Assembly: GCF_003672135.1 (NCBI RefSeq)
Contig: NC_039514.1
Span: 1,612,001 to 1,676,000, forward strand
Length of the DNA stretch: 64,000 nt
Source of the DNA: Ooceraea biroi
Taxonomy: Eukaryota > Arthropoda > Insecta > Hymenoptera > Formicidae
Direction: 5' to 3'
The position numbers and the translations under genes were made by a program. Under the pieces are notes generated by a model that saw nothing but the letters and a program-made list of their open reading frames with translations, was not told where the DNA came from and made no database searches. Shown in pieces: positions 1 to 12,886 of this stretch (its first letter is position 1; each line of letters starts with the position of its first letter).

Positions 1-152
1 ATTTTTATGCTTCTGTGAATAACGACGAAATACTGATAATCCCTAAAATCAAGCACATGCACATGCAGAAAATAAAGAAAGTAAAAAATATTTTATTAAC
101 ACAATTAGCAAGTTTTTCAGTTTAAGTTCATATTGTATTTAAACTAATAATT

Positions 153-185
153 GAACAATTTATGAACAATTTATGAACAATTTAT
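153..185. repeat. tandem repeat, 11-bp unit x3
   Basis: Three perfect copies of gaacaatttat. Confidence 0.9.
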
Positions 186-1381
186 AATCTTCTTTTTTTC
201 GCAACCGATGGATTGCGATTTAGTATTAAGAAGTGAAAAGGAAGACAACGTGTACTGTTTAAACGATGACACTTTGTAAGACGAAAAGAGAAAAAGAGAA
301 CAAAAAACTTTGATAGGAAATACAATATCATCTAGTGATGCTTTCCGTGTTGCAAAATCCTATTGTGCATTTAGCAATATAATACGTGGTTATCGTCACA
401 AAGAGGAAATGCTTGTCTTTGAGAGCCGACTCGTCGCAGCGGCTTTGTCAACGCTCTTTGTGTCATTTAATGAGCAAGTCCCCGCTTATCGTGTTCCACC
501 TCTGATAGCAACTCTTTTTTCGAGGTATTCAGGCACATTTAGTTGCAGTAATTTGTTAACTAGGTGTTTTATTACGTTACTTGGTCTCACAATAAACAAA
601 ATTGTTTGCTAATTTTTACTAAATTTCTATGTTCTATACATGTTACTTTACTATAAAATAAAAGATCAATGATTGTACACGGTGATATGCATGCTTATCG
701 TATAAATCGAAAACAGGGGCAGGGCTCTTTTCTGAAAAAAATAGATTGATAGAAAGACGTATCTGTTTTGATCGAATCAGCAATTAACTACATCACATTA
801 AGGGATTGCGCTGGGTAAAATAAGAGACCTTTATGGAACGTTGTACGGCTAGCAAGCACGCGAAGTGAAAATCAGGGACGCTCAGGGTGCATCTAATTCC
901 TTGATCTATAATGTTACGAGTTAATGCACACTCTGATGCACGAAATTAGCTCTGTCATCGAAAGAGACGTGGAGGAAATTCGAGACATTCGACTCAATAC
1001 TTTATCTTCATCAACGTCAAATTACTATAATACGGAATTAATTACGTGAATTACGATACTCGAAAGTTAGGTATATAATTAAGCGATAATTTTGATCTGA
1101 GAGAGTAAATTAGAAAATACGCTTACAACTCTGTTCACAAAATTATATATGTAAAAGTTTTTACATAATAAATATTTATTATTTCAGAATTTCCAAAAAT
1201 GTCAATTGTCCTGTTATGTTTTATTATACGCAATATATGTAGAAATCGAGTTGTAATAATATTAGATATAATGTAGACAAGCAAAGAAATTAGAATCGTA
1301 ATTTTTGGTGGTCTTAAAGTGATTTTATTTTCATCTGTCCAAGCAGTAGTACATCAGAGATTGTAACTAGCTACGGATGCA

Positions 1382-1408
1382 TCTCTCTCTTTCTCTCTCT
1401 CTCTCTCT
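1382..1408. repeat. (CT)n microsatellite
   Basis: CT run with one TT interruption. Confidence 0.9.
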
Positions 1409-3383
1409 ACAACTGAGTGAGGTTGTACTCTCACAGAAGAAAGCTGCTGCACTGCTGCTGGCCGACGTAATCTCTTTACTCTTTCTTCCTGTTTGAATTA
1501 TGGGGATATTAAGATGGCGGCGCGCGAAAGGCGAGAAGAAAGAGAACGCTCAGCTGTGGCGGTGCGAGTTACGCAGAGATTGTTCATCAACTGTATGCAC
1601 GAGCTAGAGATGTAAAGCAAGACGCGTCTTGTTTGTCGCAATTTCCGCGCTTTTTCTCCTATCTTCACCGGCGTAATTTCCGCCCCCGAGATTCCGTGAA
1701 TGAACGGTCGCCCGGCCGATACGATCGATCTAAAATTCACAATTTTAACGAGGAAAAAGACGTGCGGAGCAGAGTGGCGCAGAGTTTTCAATATCTGATT
1801 CATGACTCCATCGTGATGATGGAAGAATCGAGATTATTCGTGATTCACGTAAAAATCTTATTAAAAAAGTATGGGACTGGATTATGCCTATCGTGCCTAC
1901 CGGAAGATAGGCTTTACGTAAAGCTGACACGTAATTAGATATGTGGTAGATGCTCTACCTGATTGAGTCACCCGATACAAAAAATCGCTCTTTTAGTTAT
2001 AAAAATATTTTCTCATTACCATTTTTATCGAATATCTTTCAGAAGGGAATAAATTCCGCGAGACCGCAATGCAGACCGCAGATTTATGCGTGTGCGTAGC
2101 AGACGACACTGAGCAGAAACTCGAGTCGTCCAGAGACCCGCGAAACTTTGCTTTTATCTTTGAAAAGTTGCCGGCGCGAAAGGGTGATAAAGCGAGGAAG
2201 AGACTAGGCGATAAATTCCACCGAGAGTATCTAGACACGAACGAAGGAACATAAAACGGGGCCAGGATTATCTTTATATACATCTACACAAGTGTCTGTT
2301 TTTAAAAACGCATGTTTCGACGATAAACGTTACAGCGGACACAATTAAACGATGAGGATGAATGCTCTTTTTTAAGTAAATATAAATTTTCCATCTTTTA
2401 CAATCGTTCCAGATAAATTTAATGGTAAATCGTAATCCGAGTTGGATTAAATGGAATTCTGCAGAATAATGTACGGCGTTAGGCAATATCGCCAGCTAAT
2501 CGCAACACTTACCTTATTATGCGCATTTCCCGCTTTAATCATTAACAAAAGCAAACGGTACTGAAATTATTATCGAGCGCGTGTTCCGCGCGTCGGATCG
2601 TGTCGCACACGCGAATAAGCCTGCGATCCATTGCGGTTTCGCGGTTGTTGCGACCGTTACGACGGCACGGGTGAAAGATTGTGCTCCAGAAAGACGTAAA
2701 GAAAATCACGAAAATCAGTAACTGTCAGAAACTGGCGGATTGGCCAATCGTACGCGACAAAGCGACAAATTGCGGGGACGTTTAGACTAATTTCGTCGAC
2801 TGCGGGTGAGCGCGAAATTAAGTTAAGCGACTTGCGCGACTGCGAAATCGAGAGGTGCCGCGATGAGTCGTTAACCGCGAGGATAATTGCGCGATCCTGC
2901 GTACCGCAATAAGAGTTTCATTGTCCCGGATATCGAGCGACTTTTACGTAATGACTTTCCTAAGAAAACTCAGCAATATGCGTTGCAAAACTCACAATGT
3001 ACCTATCGCATGAATTATCGAAATAATATTAATTACAAATGGAAATTAATATTATTTTCGATATATTTTTACATCATGCACGAGAAACTGACAAATTATT
3101 ATATCTGATAGCGCAAGATAAATTTTGTCATTCAGAACCGATAGTAGCGCACTTTACCGAGTCTTCTTCGTACGATGTGGGATTAGAGGAAAGTATCCGT
3201 TAAGGACTTACAATGCTTCCGGTGTAAATCCACTCGAGCGCGATCGACCTTGGCGATCGGCCAGAATCCGCGAATGAGCTCGCGATATTCCAAGTAATTC
3301 TGCTACGTATCGACGACGTAGGAACATTTATAAAAGGATGTCGATACCAAATAGGATTTGATTTCGCGGGAGAATAACTTTGA

Positions 3384-3431
3384 CGTGTGTGTGTGTATGT
3401 GTGTGTGCGTGTGCGTGTGCGTGTGTGTGTA
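3384..3431. repeat. (GT)n microsatellite, interrupted by TATG and GC steps
   Basis: A 48-base run of GT with AT and GC substitutions forming a compound GT/GTGC repeat. Confidence 0.9.
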
Positions 3432-3713
3432 GGATAGAATAGAAATTAATATTTGGTCTCGAGCAATTTCAGTTCGAGTTCCGTATATCACTTTAATCGT
3501 TAAATTCTCTTATCAGTAATTTCTTTACAAAAAATATTTAGGAATGTTCAACACGGGACATTCGAACGACGTAATTTTGTGTGTGACGAAGCACTGTTGA
3601 AACGCACGTCCATTAGAATAATTCAACGCGAGATATCGCCTCGTAGGTGTTTTGAAATTCGAAAAACTTAAACATAAAATTCTCCAAGTGTATAAAATAA
3701 AATACGTCTCCTG

Positions 3714-3736
3714 TCTCTCTCTCTCTCTCTCTCTCA
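3714..3736. repeat. (CT)n microsatellite
   Basis: Uninterrupted CT run, followed by a purine-rich stretch (3745-3780). Together these depress stop codons and produce a long but unconvincing open frame on the - strand. Confidence 0.9.
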
Positions 3737-6700
3737 ACCTACAGGGGAGAAGAGAAAAAGGAAGAAGAAGAAGAAAAGGATTACTTTTGTCTCGTCGATG
3801 CAACCTTTGCGTCTTTGCGGTTGAAGTAAATAATCCACAGGCTCCATCATGCGCGAGTCGACAACTTGAAAGCGGAGGCAGCTGTTTTATTACCGGCAGG
3901 AGAAATCGTATGCATCTCGCTGAAATTCTAATCTTCCGAAAATGTACACAGAAAAGAAAAAACTTTAATTTTAGCCGTAGAAAAAAGCTGCAACGTATAC
4001 GTGACAAGTGAGACAATGACGTGTACAATTTTGTCTTTGATAATAAGTAATACTACCATTATCGCAATTGATAAAATTATTGTAGATAGACAAGATACAT
4101 TTTTCATTATTACGTACTAATATAATAATTACGGGTTGACATTGGGTCAGCGAGAAAATGCGAAGAGGAAAGAGGAAGCGCCGGTAATAGCTCGTGCCTT
4201 TACATCGAATGAACGCTGACCTTTCGACGGCATACTTTCCCAATGGCAACGTGGAAGACCTCTCATCTCGCCGTAGCGATCTCTCGCGTCCTTTCTCGCC
4301 TCGTCACACAGCGCGGCACACATAGTTCAAGATCCAAGCCATCACATTCTGCAATAATCCTCACCAACATTCGAGCAACATTCGAGCAACGTGTCATATG
4401 GAATGTGCGGAGTTTCGAAGATGCGTCAACGCGTGGTTTCTCTTTGGTCGTTGCGAAATATCGTTGTGTAATTCGTTTTCAGAGAAGATTCAAGCCGAGA
4501 TCTCATGTAAATCTTTATTCCGATACTTGTATATAGTCTGAAGAAACTTAGCGCGCGAATAGGAACATATGGCACGATTGTTACAAGGACTTGAAATTTA
4601 TGTGATACTTTCTCCACTTATATGACAAAGATCAGGACGCTTTGGAAACTTTCCATAATCCGTGTCGTACAATGAAGTCGATCATCTCGAGCAAGCTTCG
4701 ACCATGTACCATTCACGTCAATAGAACTTCACTGCTTTAAAGGTCAACGAGCGGTGTGGAAGCTAAAAAGTGGTGGCGCAAATGAGTGAAAATAAGAAGA
4801 CGTCTTAAATTCCGCGACTTTGTTCCATTCCATTACCCCGCGCCAAACAAAAATGTTCCCCACGAGGAATAACGTAAAAACGTCGCATCTCCGTCTACCC
4901 CTTCTCATTCCCTTATGCAAAACCAGCCTTTAAGCAGCCACTATCCCTAAGACGCGCCACGTAGCGCCGAAACGCTACCGCGCCATTCGGAATCGCCGCA
5001 TAAAATTTCGCGGTACTCTCGTCGTACTATTGAATTTTTATTAGTTTGTGCATTAGCATATTATGAGACCGTCGAGTTTTATGAAAACGAGACGCACGAA
5101 TTTTCGCAAATCCGACGAACCGTTCGTTGCACAGTCGCGAAAATTGGTGTTCCGATAATTTAACGATAAAACATTTATCGGACAGAAAAAACTCATGAAA
5201 GAAATCATGAGTGACGAACCGCAGAAAGTGTATTTTTCTCTCACGCACCGTATACGATACGTACGTTCTCGTATACGGAAAAAATGCTGTTTCACACTAG
5301 TTGGAATACATGCAATCGCGTTGTGATAACGCGCACATAATGCTTCACAAATATCGGCGAATGTTTGTTAACTTCCGCGTCAATCAGCAATAATCAATAC
5401 GAACGATTCTTTTCATTCTCGAGAGCCTCTTCCCACCCCCGATACAAACGGTAACCGATAGTCACGCGTGACGCCGATCGATCCCCGCGAAATTAAGCGG
5501 CATCGGTCACGAAGTCACGTACAGGCTTCCGATGGGCATTAACTGCGATCCAGCTCGTTATCTTCGATGTTATCGCGTCGTCAGAGCAAACGTTTGCGTT
5601 ACTGCAAATAGCGAGCTAGAGTATTCCGATGACGCTTCAGCCAGATGTACTTAATCCATCGATCGGTCAGGCATTACGGATAAAAGGATCGCGAGTAAAA
5701 TAATCGCTAACAATTCAATATTCACATTAAATCAAATGCCTGATATATCCATGACTCCGTTATCGGACTGTAATCTAATAACAAAGTAATGCGAATGCAT
5801 TACCTCTAATTTAATGTCGAGCGGCAATATTTATGTAAGCAATTTTTATATTAACGCCGATAAACGTTCATTATTTGAATTAATAATTTAATTATCCGTG
5901 CAGATTGTCATTCACGATACTGGTTATATATGATTGATCAATCGATGAAATCTTGTTTTTCGAGAATGGATCAAAATGAAATTATTATAGTTGATAATTT
6001 TGTATTGATAGCGCGTTCACGTAGAAAAGTAATACATGTATTAATACAAAATACGTAATTTAATTACGTGATATAATAGTTGTTAATTTGATAAGGGAAG
6101 ATTTGTATAAATACACGTGGCTCAAATATTGTGTAATGCAATATTAATCCATGGGAATTTTCGGTAAACGCGCTATATTAAAATTATTGCAAAGTTTAAC
6201 ACGCGTTGCTGATACCGAACTACTGATTATTTCTGGTGATTATTTTGCCCCCACTCGTGAGACCGTGATACCAATAATATTATAAATTCTGCAGATGCAA
6301 TAATAAGCAGACGCTTATTTCTCTTTCATATGTAAACAAGCCCCATCCTACGTTATTTGGCTAAACCAATGGCGGAACATATAACGCAAACCAAAAGTAA
6401 TTGTCGTTAATAAGAACTTATTGAAAGATCGTGGGCAATAAATTCAGCTGAATAAAGCATTATGCATTTCACAAATGTAGCAAATGAAAAATAAATCGTT
6501 ATTAGAAAGTATTGTATATGCATTCAATTAGCGTTTTAATATGCTATAACGTAATATTGAGTAACCAGGATACTACATAAATCGTAGTTGATTGAGCAAG
6601 CGAGAGGGATGATCATGGACACGCGTTCGAAGTGGCTGGTCATATTTAAATGTCAAACGACATCTCCTTGAACAAGCCACGAGCTTATTCGCGCTCTCGC

Positions 6701-7008
6701 TGTTGCGGCACTTACGATGAATTCCATCTAATTATCGTTATTATCCAATGATCATCGGCGTCACGCAAGTTGGTACCACCGTTGCGCTTTATTAATGACG
6801 ACATTTCGCGCGGAAATTTTGAGCTTTCCGCGAACTGCAATCGTGTACTGGAGTTTTTTGTCCGACGCCGCGACACGTTTCACCATAGCGGTGCAATGGT
6901 CGTGCAATTAGCGAAACCGCAGGACGTAATCGTCCGGAGAGATTGCCCAATTTAAATAATGTTTGTCCGCCCCGTTTCTCTTTCATAAGAACAAATGGCA
7001 AAACGCCT

Positions 7009-7018
7009 CCCCCCCCCC
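7009..7018. repeat. poly-C run (10 C)
   Basis: Ten consecutive C, unusual in this AT-rich sequence; a likely spot for length polymorphism or assembly error. Confidence 0.8.
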
Positions 7019-10000
7019 TTTTGTTCGCTCGCAGCGCCAGAAAAATGTGTAATGAAGCGCACCATCGTTTCAATGTAACTAGATCAATCTCTCAGCAGTT
7101 ATTGCCAATAATTTTTAGTAACCCGGTATTGTACTCGTGCTATCAATATTACACAGCTTCGAAATTGTTACGTAAAACAAAATATTCCTTTTTGGAACAT
7201 ATTTTGTACAACAGTATATTATAATATTGTAAAATCATTGAACGATGTATTAATAGAATTTATAATCATACTTGAGTTAAGCAAATTTGATTGTTTAAAT
7301 TAGTAATGTAAATTAGTAATGTATATGTAGTAATTAGTAACCTCTCTACTTAGCACGTAAATAAAATTCGCGATTTGTGTTACTACGGGAGAGAGTAAAT
7401 AATTTCAACTTTTCCTTAATTCTCGTCTTTAATATGTAAACAAATAAGGATATGTACGGACGATGACTAGCTTTCGAAAGAATCTTTGAATTTTTGAATA
7501 CATGAGCAGTTATTTTTACATTTCTCTTGCATTTTTGAAAACCGAGAGATTGTACATATCGTGCATGGAGTAACAGCAATAAATAACTTTTGATGCGATT
7601 TTTTTTCAAATTTATATGTTAAAGTAAACTAAATGTACGTATGCACCAGTTGTAACTCCATTCCAGAAGAGGACGATCACTGCTAGTGCTGTATTCTTTC
7701 GCTATGCGCATCGCAAAGTCCTTTGGTGTGTCGAACTCCATTGCGGAGTTCTGCTCGGACCTGGAGTTTTTGGCGAATATCCAAAAAGCTTACCAAGAGC
7801 TCGCTTTATTTGTTTTTTCTTTCTTCCTTCGTGACATTGAGTGGGTGGATTTATATTCCCGATGAGTAAACGCGTTTCGCTACCTTTGTTACGATGATTC
7901 CTTTCACCATGTCTTTTAGAATTTCTTGATAATCCACGGTTGGCCGAGAACACTTTTTTCCGACGCGACGGAAAAACGTCGCGAAAAACATTGCTTCTGC
8001 CGACTAATCGCGTATCATTTGAAATTTGGAGGATATGTGACGTCGCGATTAGTTTATTCACAAAAATAATCAAAACTACTTCCTAAAAGTGGATAGAATA
8101 AAAGTACAGAGTCGTGAAGACATGTAGCTTCCATCTGATTATACTGTCTAATTTGAGAAATCTACTTAGGAAATCGAGTAATCTACGTAAAGCACCTCTC
8201 GTAATGATCTCGTTTGCCAGTACGAAGAAGCAGAACTTTCCCGTTCCGAATCGATCGGCGCAGCTGGAAGCACGATAAAAGTCCGCTAACTGGCATCCAC
8301 CGGGATGGATTATTTCATAGTTCGATCGCTCGGATAGGCACGTAATTGTGAGCTCTGCGAGGAAGCTCAGCCATCGACATAAATGAGACGAGAAATAAAT
8401 CTACAGCTTAATTGAAACGATCCCTGGCAATCTCGCGTGTAACGCCAATATGTATCTCGGCTAACAAGAAATGTTCATAAATTCCCCATCTCCCAGACTT
8501 TGAATGAAAATTGATAGATTTGTACGGCAAACAAACACAATCTCAATGAGTTTTACCAATCTTGCTGATATAGAAATTTAAAGGTATGGCTGTTTATCAA
8601 ATCGTATTCACTGGACGCGTTATTATTACAAGCTATTAAACGTAAAAAAGCATTTATTTATCATAAATCTATAAAAATAACGATGACGCGATTCATATAT
8701 TGGCTAACATCATCTTTATATGATCGCTGAAGTGAAGAAATCTGGCATTAGCATTTCTTGCGCGGATATTTGGAAAGAACGACTAAGGAGAAACACAAGC
8801 GAGACAAAGTATTTGTCGAATGTGCATTCTCAGCAATGAAATTTTGCGGGAATGTCATGAACCGGACGGTGCTCTGTCCGATGAACGATACTCGTAAACG
8901 CTACGAGAGGCTGCCATCGTCAACCGCGCGATGTAAAATTCGCCTCGTAAAGCCTCGACCTAATTCGGCGATATAATAAACCTCGAATGAAACTGCAGCT
9001 TTGCGTTGCCGCTTGTCCGCCTGGCTCGAGTGAACGCACGCGCGCGCTTCTCGACTGTGTGTTGCATGTCCGTGCCAATATAAGTGAAGGCGGGAAGTCA
9101 GTGGCTGAAGTGCAAGGTTAAGAGATTGCACCCGGTAACGGGAAGCGGTCAGAATACAACGATGTAGCTAGTACTGACCGCCGTTTTACGATAGACAAGC
9201 CAACAGCGAAGCTTGTCACGTATCGGAGTGTACCAGCACGAATGACGCAATTTCAATTCCACCCTACCACAAAGTACAACTGTGAATAAAGATATAAGCG
9301 ATATTATATGTATACGCAAATTAATGCAAATCTGTCACGACTACACTTTATAGTTGCAAGCAAGATTGCTTCAAGGACGAGAAGCGGGATGAGATTGAGC
9401 ATGAATTCCACAAAGACGTAACGCGAAATCAATGCGCAACGCTACGTTGTCGTGATCAGTCAAATCCGGTGTATCATCAACCGAGGAGGAGGTGTATCCG
9501 GTTCCACGACTCGCTGGCACCTCTCCTCTTTCACCTTACGGGATACCATCGTCGTCGTTCGCATCACCGTCATTCCACTGGCGCTCTTATCCAAGACAAT
9601 CTCCAAGACAGTCTTCCAGTCTCGTCCTTTCTCTTTTCCGGCTCCGACATTCCGCGTCGTTATGCGCGTCCGCCAGAGGAGAGGAGCCCACAGACTACGG
9701 GATTAGATACCGCATAAGCGACTTATTTATTGCTGCGTGGATTCGCAACAGGCGCATAATCAGTTCCGCGAAACACAGTCGCCAAAACGTGTATTTAGCA
9801 GATCCGCATTCGCGCGGAAAAGACGAGGTCGGGAAAACGCGAATATGCGTCGTTTGATCCGCGCGCATCGCCAATCAATCTGATTGATTTCACCCAAGGG
9901 ATTACGCATAACTCGCTGCATACTTTGCCGATGGTGCGAACAAAGGCGCGCGGAAGAATCTCTCTACGCGCGCATAGTTCTCGACTTTATCGCGATGCCA

Positions 10001-10805
10001 CTGTTCGTACTTCAATTTAAATTCCATTCGAGTATACAGATTCGTTACAGATCGTCACAGATTGCCGAACAACGGAGTAGCAAGTGGAATTTGACGAACG
10101 GGAAGGTAAGCGAATGACCGCTCGTCATTTAAATTCGGAGCGCTGACCGGAGCGTTCCTATTTCCTAAAGTGGTTTCGGGAAGGAGCTCGAGTCATTCGT
10201 CATTCACAAGTCGCAAATCAAAGCTAGATTATTGGGATGTTCTTCCGTTCTCACTTCTTTTCTGTGCACGATTTGCATCGTGCAGTTTTCTCGTATTGTG
10301 CCGTTACCGGAAGCAGCCGCATAGCGATAGAAAGGGCAGACATGTAAACCGCTTGAATTCCTCGACTTGACTGAAGAGCTGATTTTCCGGACTGTTCGCC
10401 ACTTCTTTGTGAGATACGGGGCGAGGGGGAACGAAAAGAGAGAAGAGTAAAGAGTATTGACCAATTTATCAGTGACTATTTCGATATTGTAATCGGATAT
10501 TCGGAATTTCGGAATTGTAATCGGATCATGCGTTTTATTCACATACACACACTAACGCTTTTCATCCTCAATAATTCATGTTCTACTACGAGAATATAAG
10601 ATTACAACTTGACATTTGTAAAAATGAAATGTCATAACGACAGAGAAATTTAGAAAGTAATTAATTTAATATAATATCCTCCACGCGCTCCACGGTGTTT
10701 AAATTCAATTTAAGATATCTGACGTCACCGTGCATATGGTTTGTAAGGGTCCTTTCTTAGGTTTGCTCTTTCTCTACCTGAACCAGCTACTGTGAACTCT
10801 GTTGC

Positions 10806-11223
10806 TTAAGGTGATCCTGGAGTGATCAGGGAATTTCTTCGCGATGGTGCTGCCATTTGCACAATAAAATGCTTTTTATAAAAATTTCGCAATTTGTACG
10901 CACAAAATCGCAGTTTCGCAAGGTGGGGACACAATTAAGGAATATGAGGATGCTTGTCGAAGTGACTTTAGAAGCGTAATAAAAAAGAATTCTGTACAAT
11001 CCTTTATAGAATACAGGATTCTGACAGGATTGTACAGAATTCTCTTTTATTATGCTTCTAAAATCACTTCGATAAGCATCCTCATATTCCTTAATTGTGT
11101 CCCCACCTTGCGAAACTGCGATTTTGTGTGTACAAATTGCGAAATTTTTATATTAAGCATTTTAATTGTCATTTTTGAGCAAATGGCAACACTGTTTCAC
11201 TAGTCACTCCAGGATCACCTTAA
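10806..11223. mobile_element. 418-bp foldback element bounded by TTAA
   Basis: The left half starts ttaaggtgatcctggagtga at 10806 and the right half ends with its exact complement at 11223. The two halves (about 10806-10998 and 11030-11223) are complementary over nearly their whole length, roughly 85-90% by eye, and meet in a short centre around 11,010. TTAA at both ends fits the TTAA target duplication of piggyBac or Kolobok transposons. No open frame is present, so it is non-autonomous. A transcript would fold into a long hairpin. Confidence 0.75.
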
Positions 11224-12851
11224 AGCAGTAAAAATTGATTTAAAGCGTGTCGCTTCTGTTGCGTGTTTCGTCCAACACGTTCCGGGTTTCGTGTGCTTGG
11301 CCAGTATAACGGCTAGTGTAACTTGCAACTGCATTAATATGACCGACAGAAAAAAGTCAAGTTGTCACGATAAAATTGAATTATATAAATTACATAAAAT
11401 CGCGACTAAATTAGCAAAGGTCATTACCCGTTGCGTAATAATACGACCATACATAGTGTATACCGGTGAAAGTGGTTTGAAACGAGCAAGACTGTAGTAG
11501 TTTACGTAATCTAGTAGCAGCAGAGATAACGAGAATATATTATTAAAATAAAATATGTGACTATATCGTACCAGTCTTACGTATTTGATCGTAATTTGAT
11601 AAAATCACGTAAAACAGAATTAATTTATCTGATCGTTTGACAAGACTATAACCAACAAGCAACGTGTACATGTGACTTACCGTTTTTTACATAAATGTTA
11701 CACTCAGATATATAATACGTATACATATACGAATAATCCACATTCACCAACACACCAATGCCGAGTTAATAACAAAAGGTATCATCCAAATCACTTCACG
11801 AATAAAATGCACCACGTTGACACGATCCGACCTCATCTACGAATTTTTGTCCCAACAGCGAATACTATTACAATAAATAAAATACTATTACAGAAAACTC
11901 GAAGAAACTCCTTGTAGTATCACTGTAATCTCGTCAAAGATTATCTCGTCATTATGAGCAAGAAATTATTGATCGGCGCTAACGATAAGATACGATAAAT
12001 CTTGCCCGTACCAAGCAGATTTTCATCGCACAGACGCGTCACAAAAAGCAGTATCGAGAAAGCCGCTGAACCCGGCGACGACCAGGCACTGACTGAAAGC
12101 GGCACGGCGGCCAAGCAGTGAGGATAGCCGGCTCGTACACCTGCGACCTGCAGGTTCTGGAGTAGGAGAAGGTGAGCCGTGAAGAAGGAGCGGAGGCATA
12201 TACACTCGATGGCCTTTGCGCGAAAGCAGAACCTTCGGCTCGTCCGAGTGATTGCTCAACGTGCCTCAACGATCTTCTCGCTGAGCAAGAAGCACCTGGA
12301 TGCTACGTCGTGTCTTCCATGCTTTCTGAAATTAAGCTGCGAGTTGCGTTGTGTCCACCTGTTGAGGACAACTTTAGAAGAAGCGAAGGAAAAGCGCCGT
12401 TGAATTATTCCTCGACGAAAGAAACGCAGCTTCTCAGTTGTGTCGTGAAAGAACATCCGTGCAAGACATCCCGCGCTCCTGCGGCTTCAATTTCTCGAAA
12501 AATCACGGAAGCCAATCTCTTGGAATATATCGTAAACTGCATTTCGCATCTGGTTGCGATACAAAGTAAAGCTACCGTCTGAAACCGTATGTAGTTATGT
12601 TTTATTTTTAGTTCCATATCTCGTAGCAGCGATACAGTATTGTAATGATTTATCGACGACCATGTGACATTCGTCGATAAATCGTGATAAATAATTTAGT
12701 GACTCTAAATGATACGTACTATTTTCGATTTAATCGATGTAATTGAAATTATGCTTGACATAGCAGTAAAAAAGTAAAATTAGATTCAGAGTTGGCTTTT
12801 ACAAATGTGAGTTTCTCGCCAAGTCGAGATTGATTCTTTTAATCAGATATA

Positions 12852-12886
12852 TGTGTGTGTGTGTGTGTGTATCACACACACACACA
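12852..12886. repeat. (GT)n followed by (AC)n: dinucleotide hairpin
   Basis: A GT run (12852-12870) is followed after two bases by an AC run (12873-12886). The halves are complementary and can form a near-perfect 14-bp hairpin. Confidence 0.85.

Larger units (their letters stand above)
1..10805. other. non-coding stretch, no gene supported
   Basis: Contains only the listed simple repeats. Short open frames exist on both strands but overlap each other, lack recognisable domains and show no consistent splice structure. The segment 9,450-9,860 is open in all three + frames, which points to base composition, not to coding. Confidence 0.6.

Noticed and set aside
1941..1970. gtggtagatgctctacc, resembling part of a tRNA D-arm/acceptor
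   Set aside because: No T-loop GTTCRANNC or second acceptor strand at tRNA spacing; only a small hairpin.
3525..4028. 167-codon open frame on the - strand
   Set aside because: It runs opposite a CT microsatellite followed by a purine-rich stretch and includes a repetitive Arg-Glu run from that repeat.
9698..9714. gggattagatacc resembling a conserved small-subunit rRNA segment
   Set aside because: The match is only about 13-14 bases and the flanks do not resemble rRNA or mitochondrial DNA on either side; chance.
9452..9857. Overlapping open frames in all three + frames
   Set aside because: Simultaneous openness in three frames reflects local scarcity of TA and TGA, not coding; no domain in any frame.
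12172..12582. 136-codon open frame starting at GTG, after a donor-like AAG|GTGAGC
   Set aside because: An in-frame stop lies just upstream, there is no good start codon, no domain, and an overlapping open frame exists in another phase.
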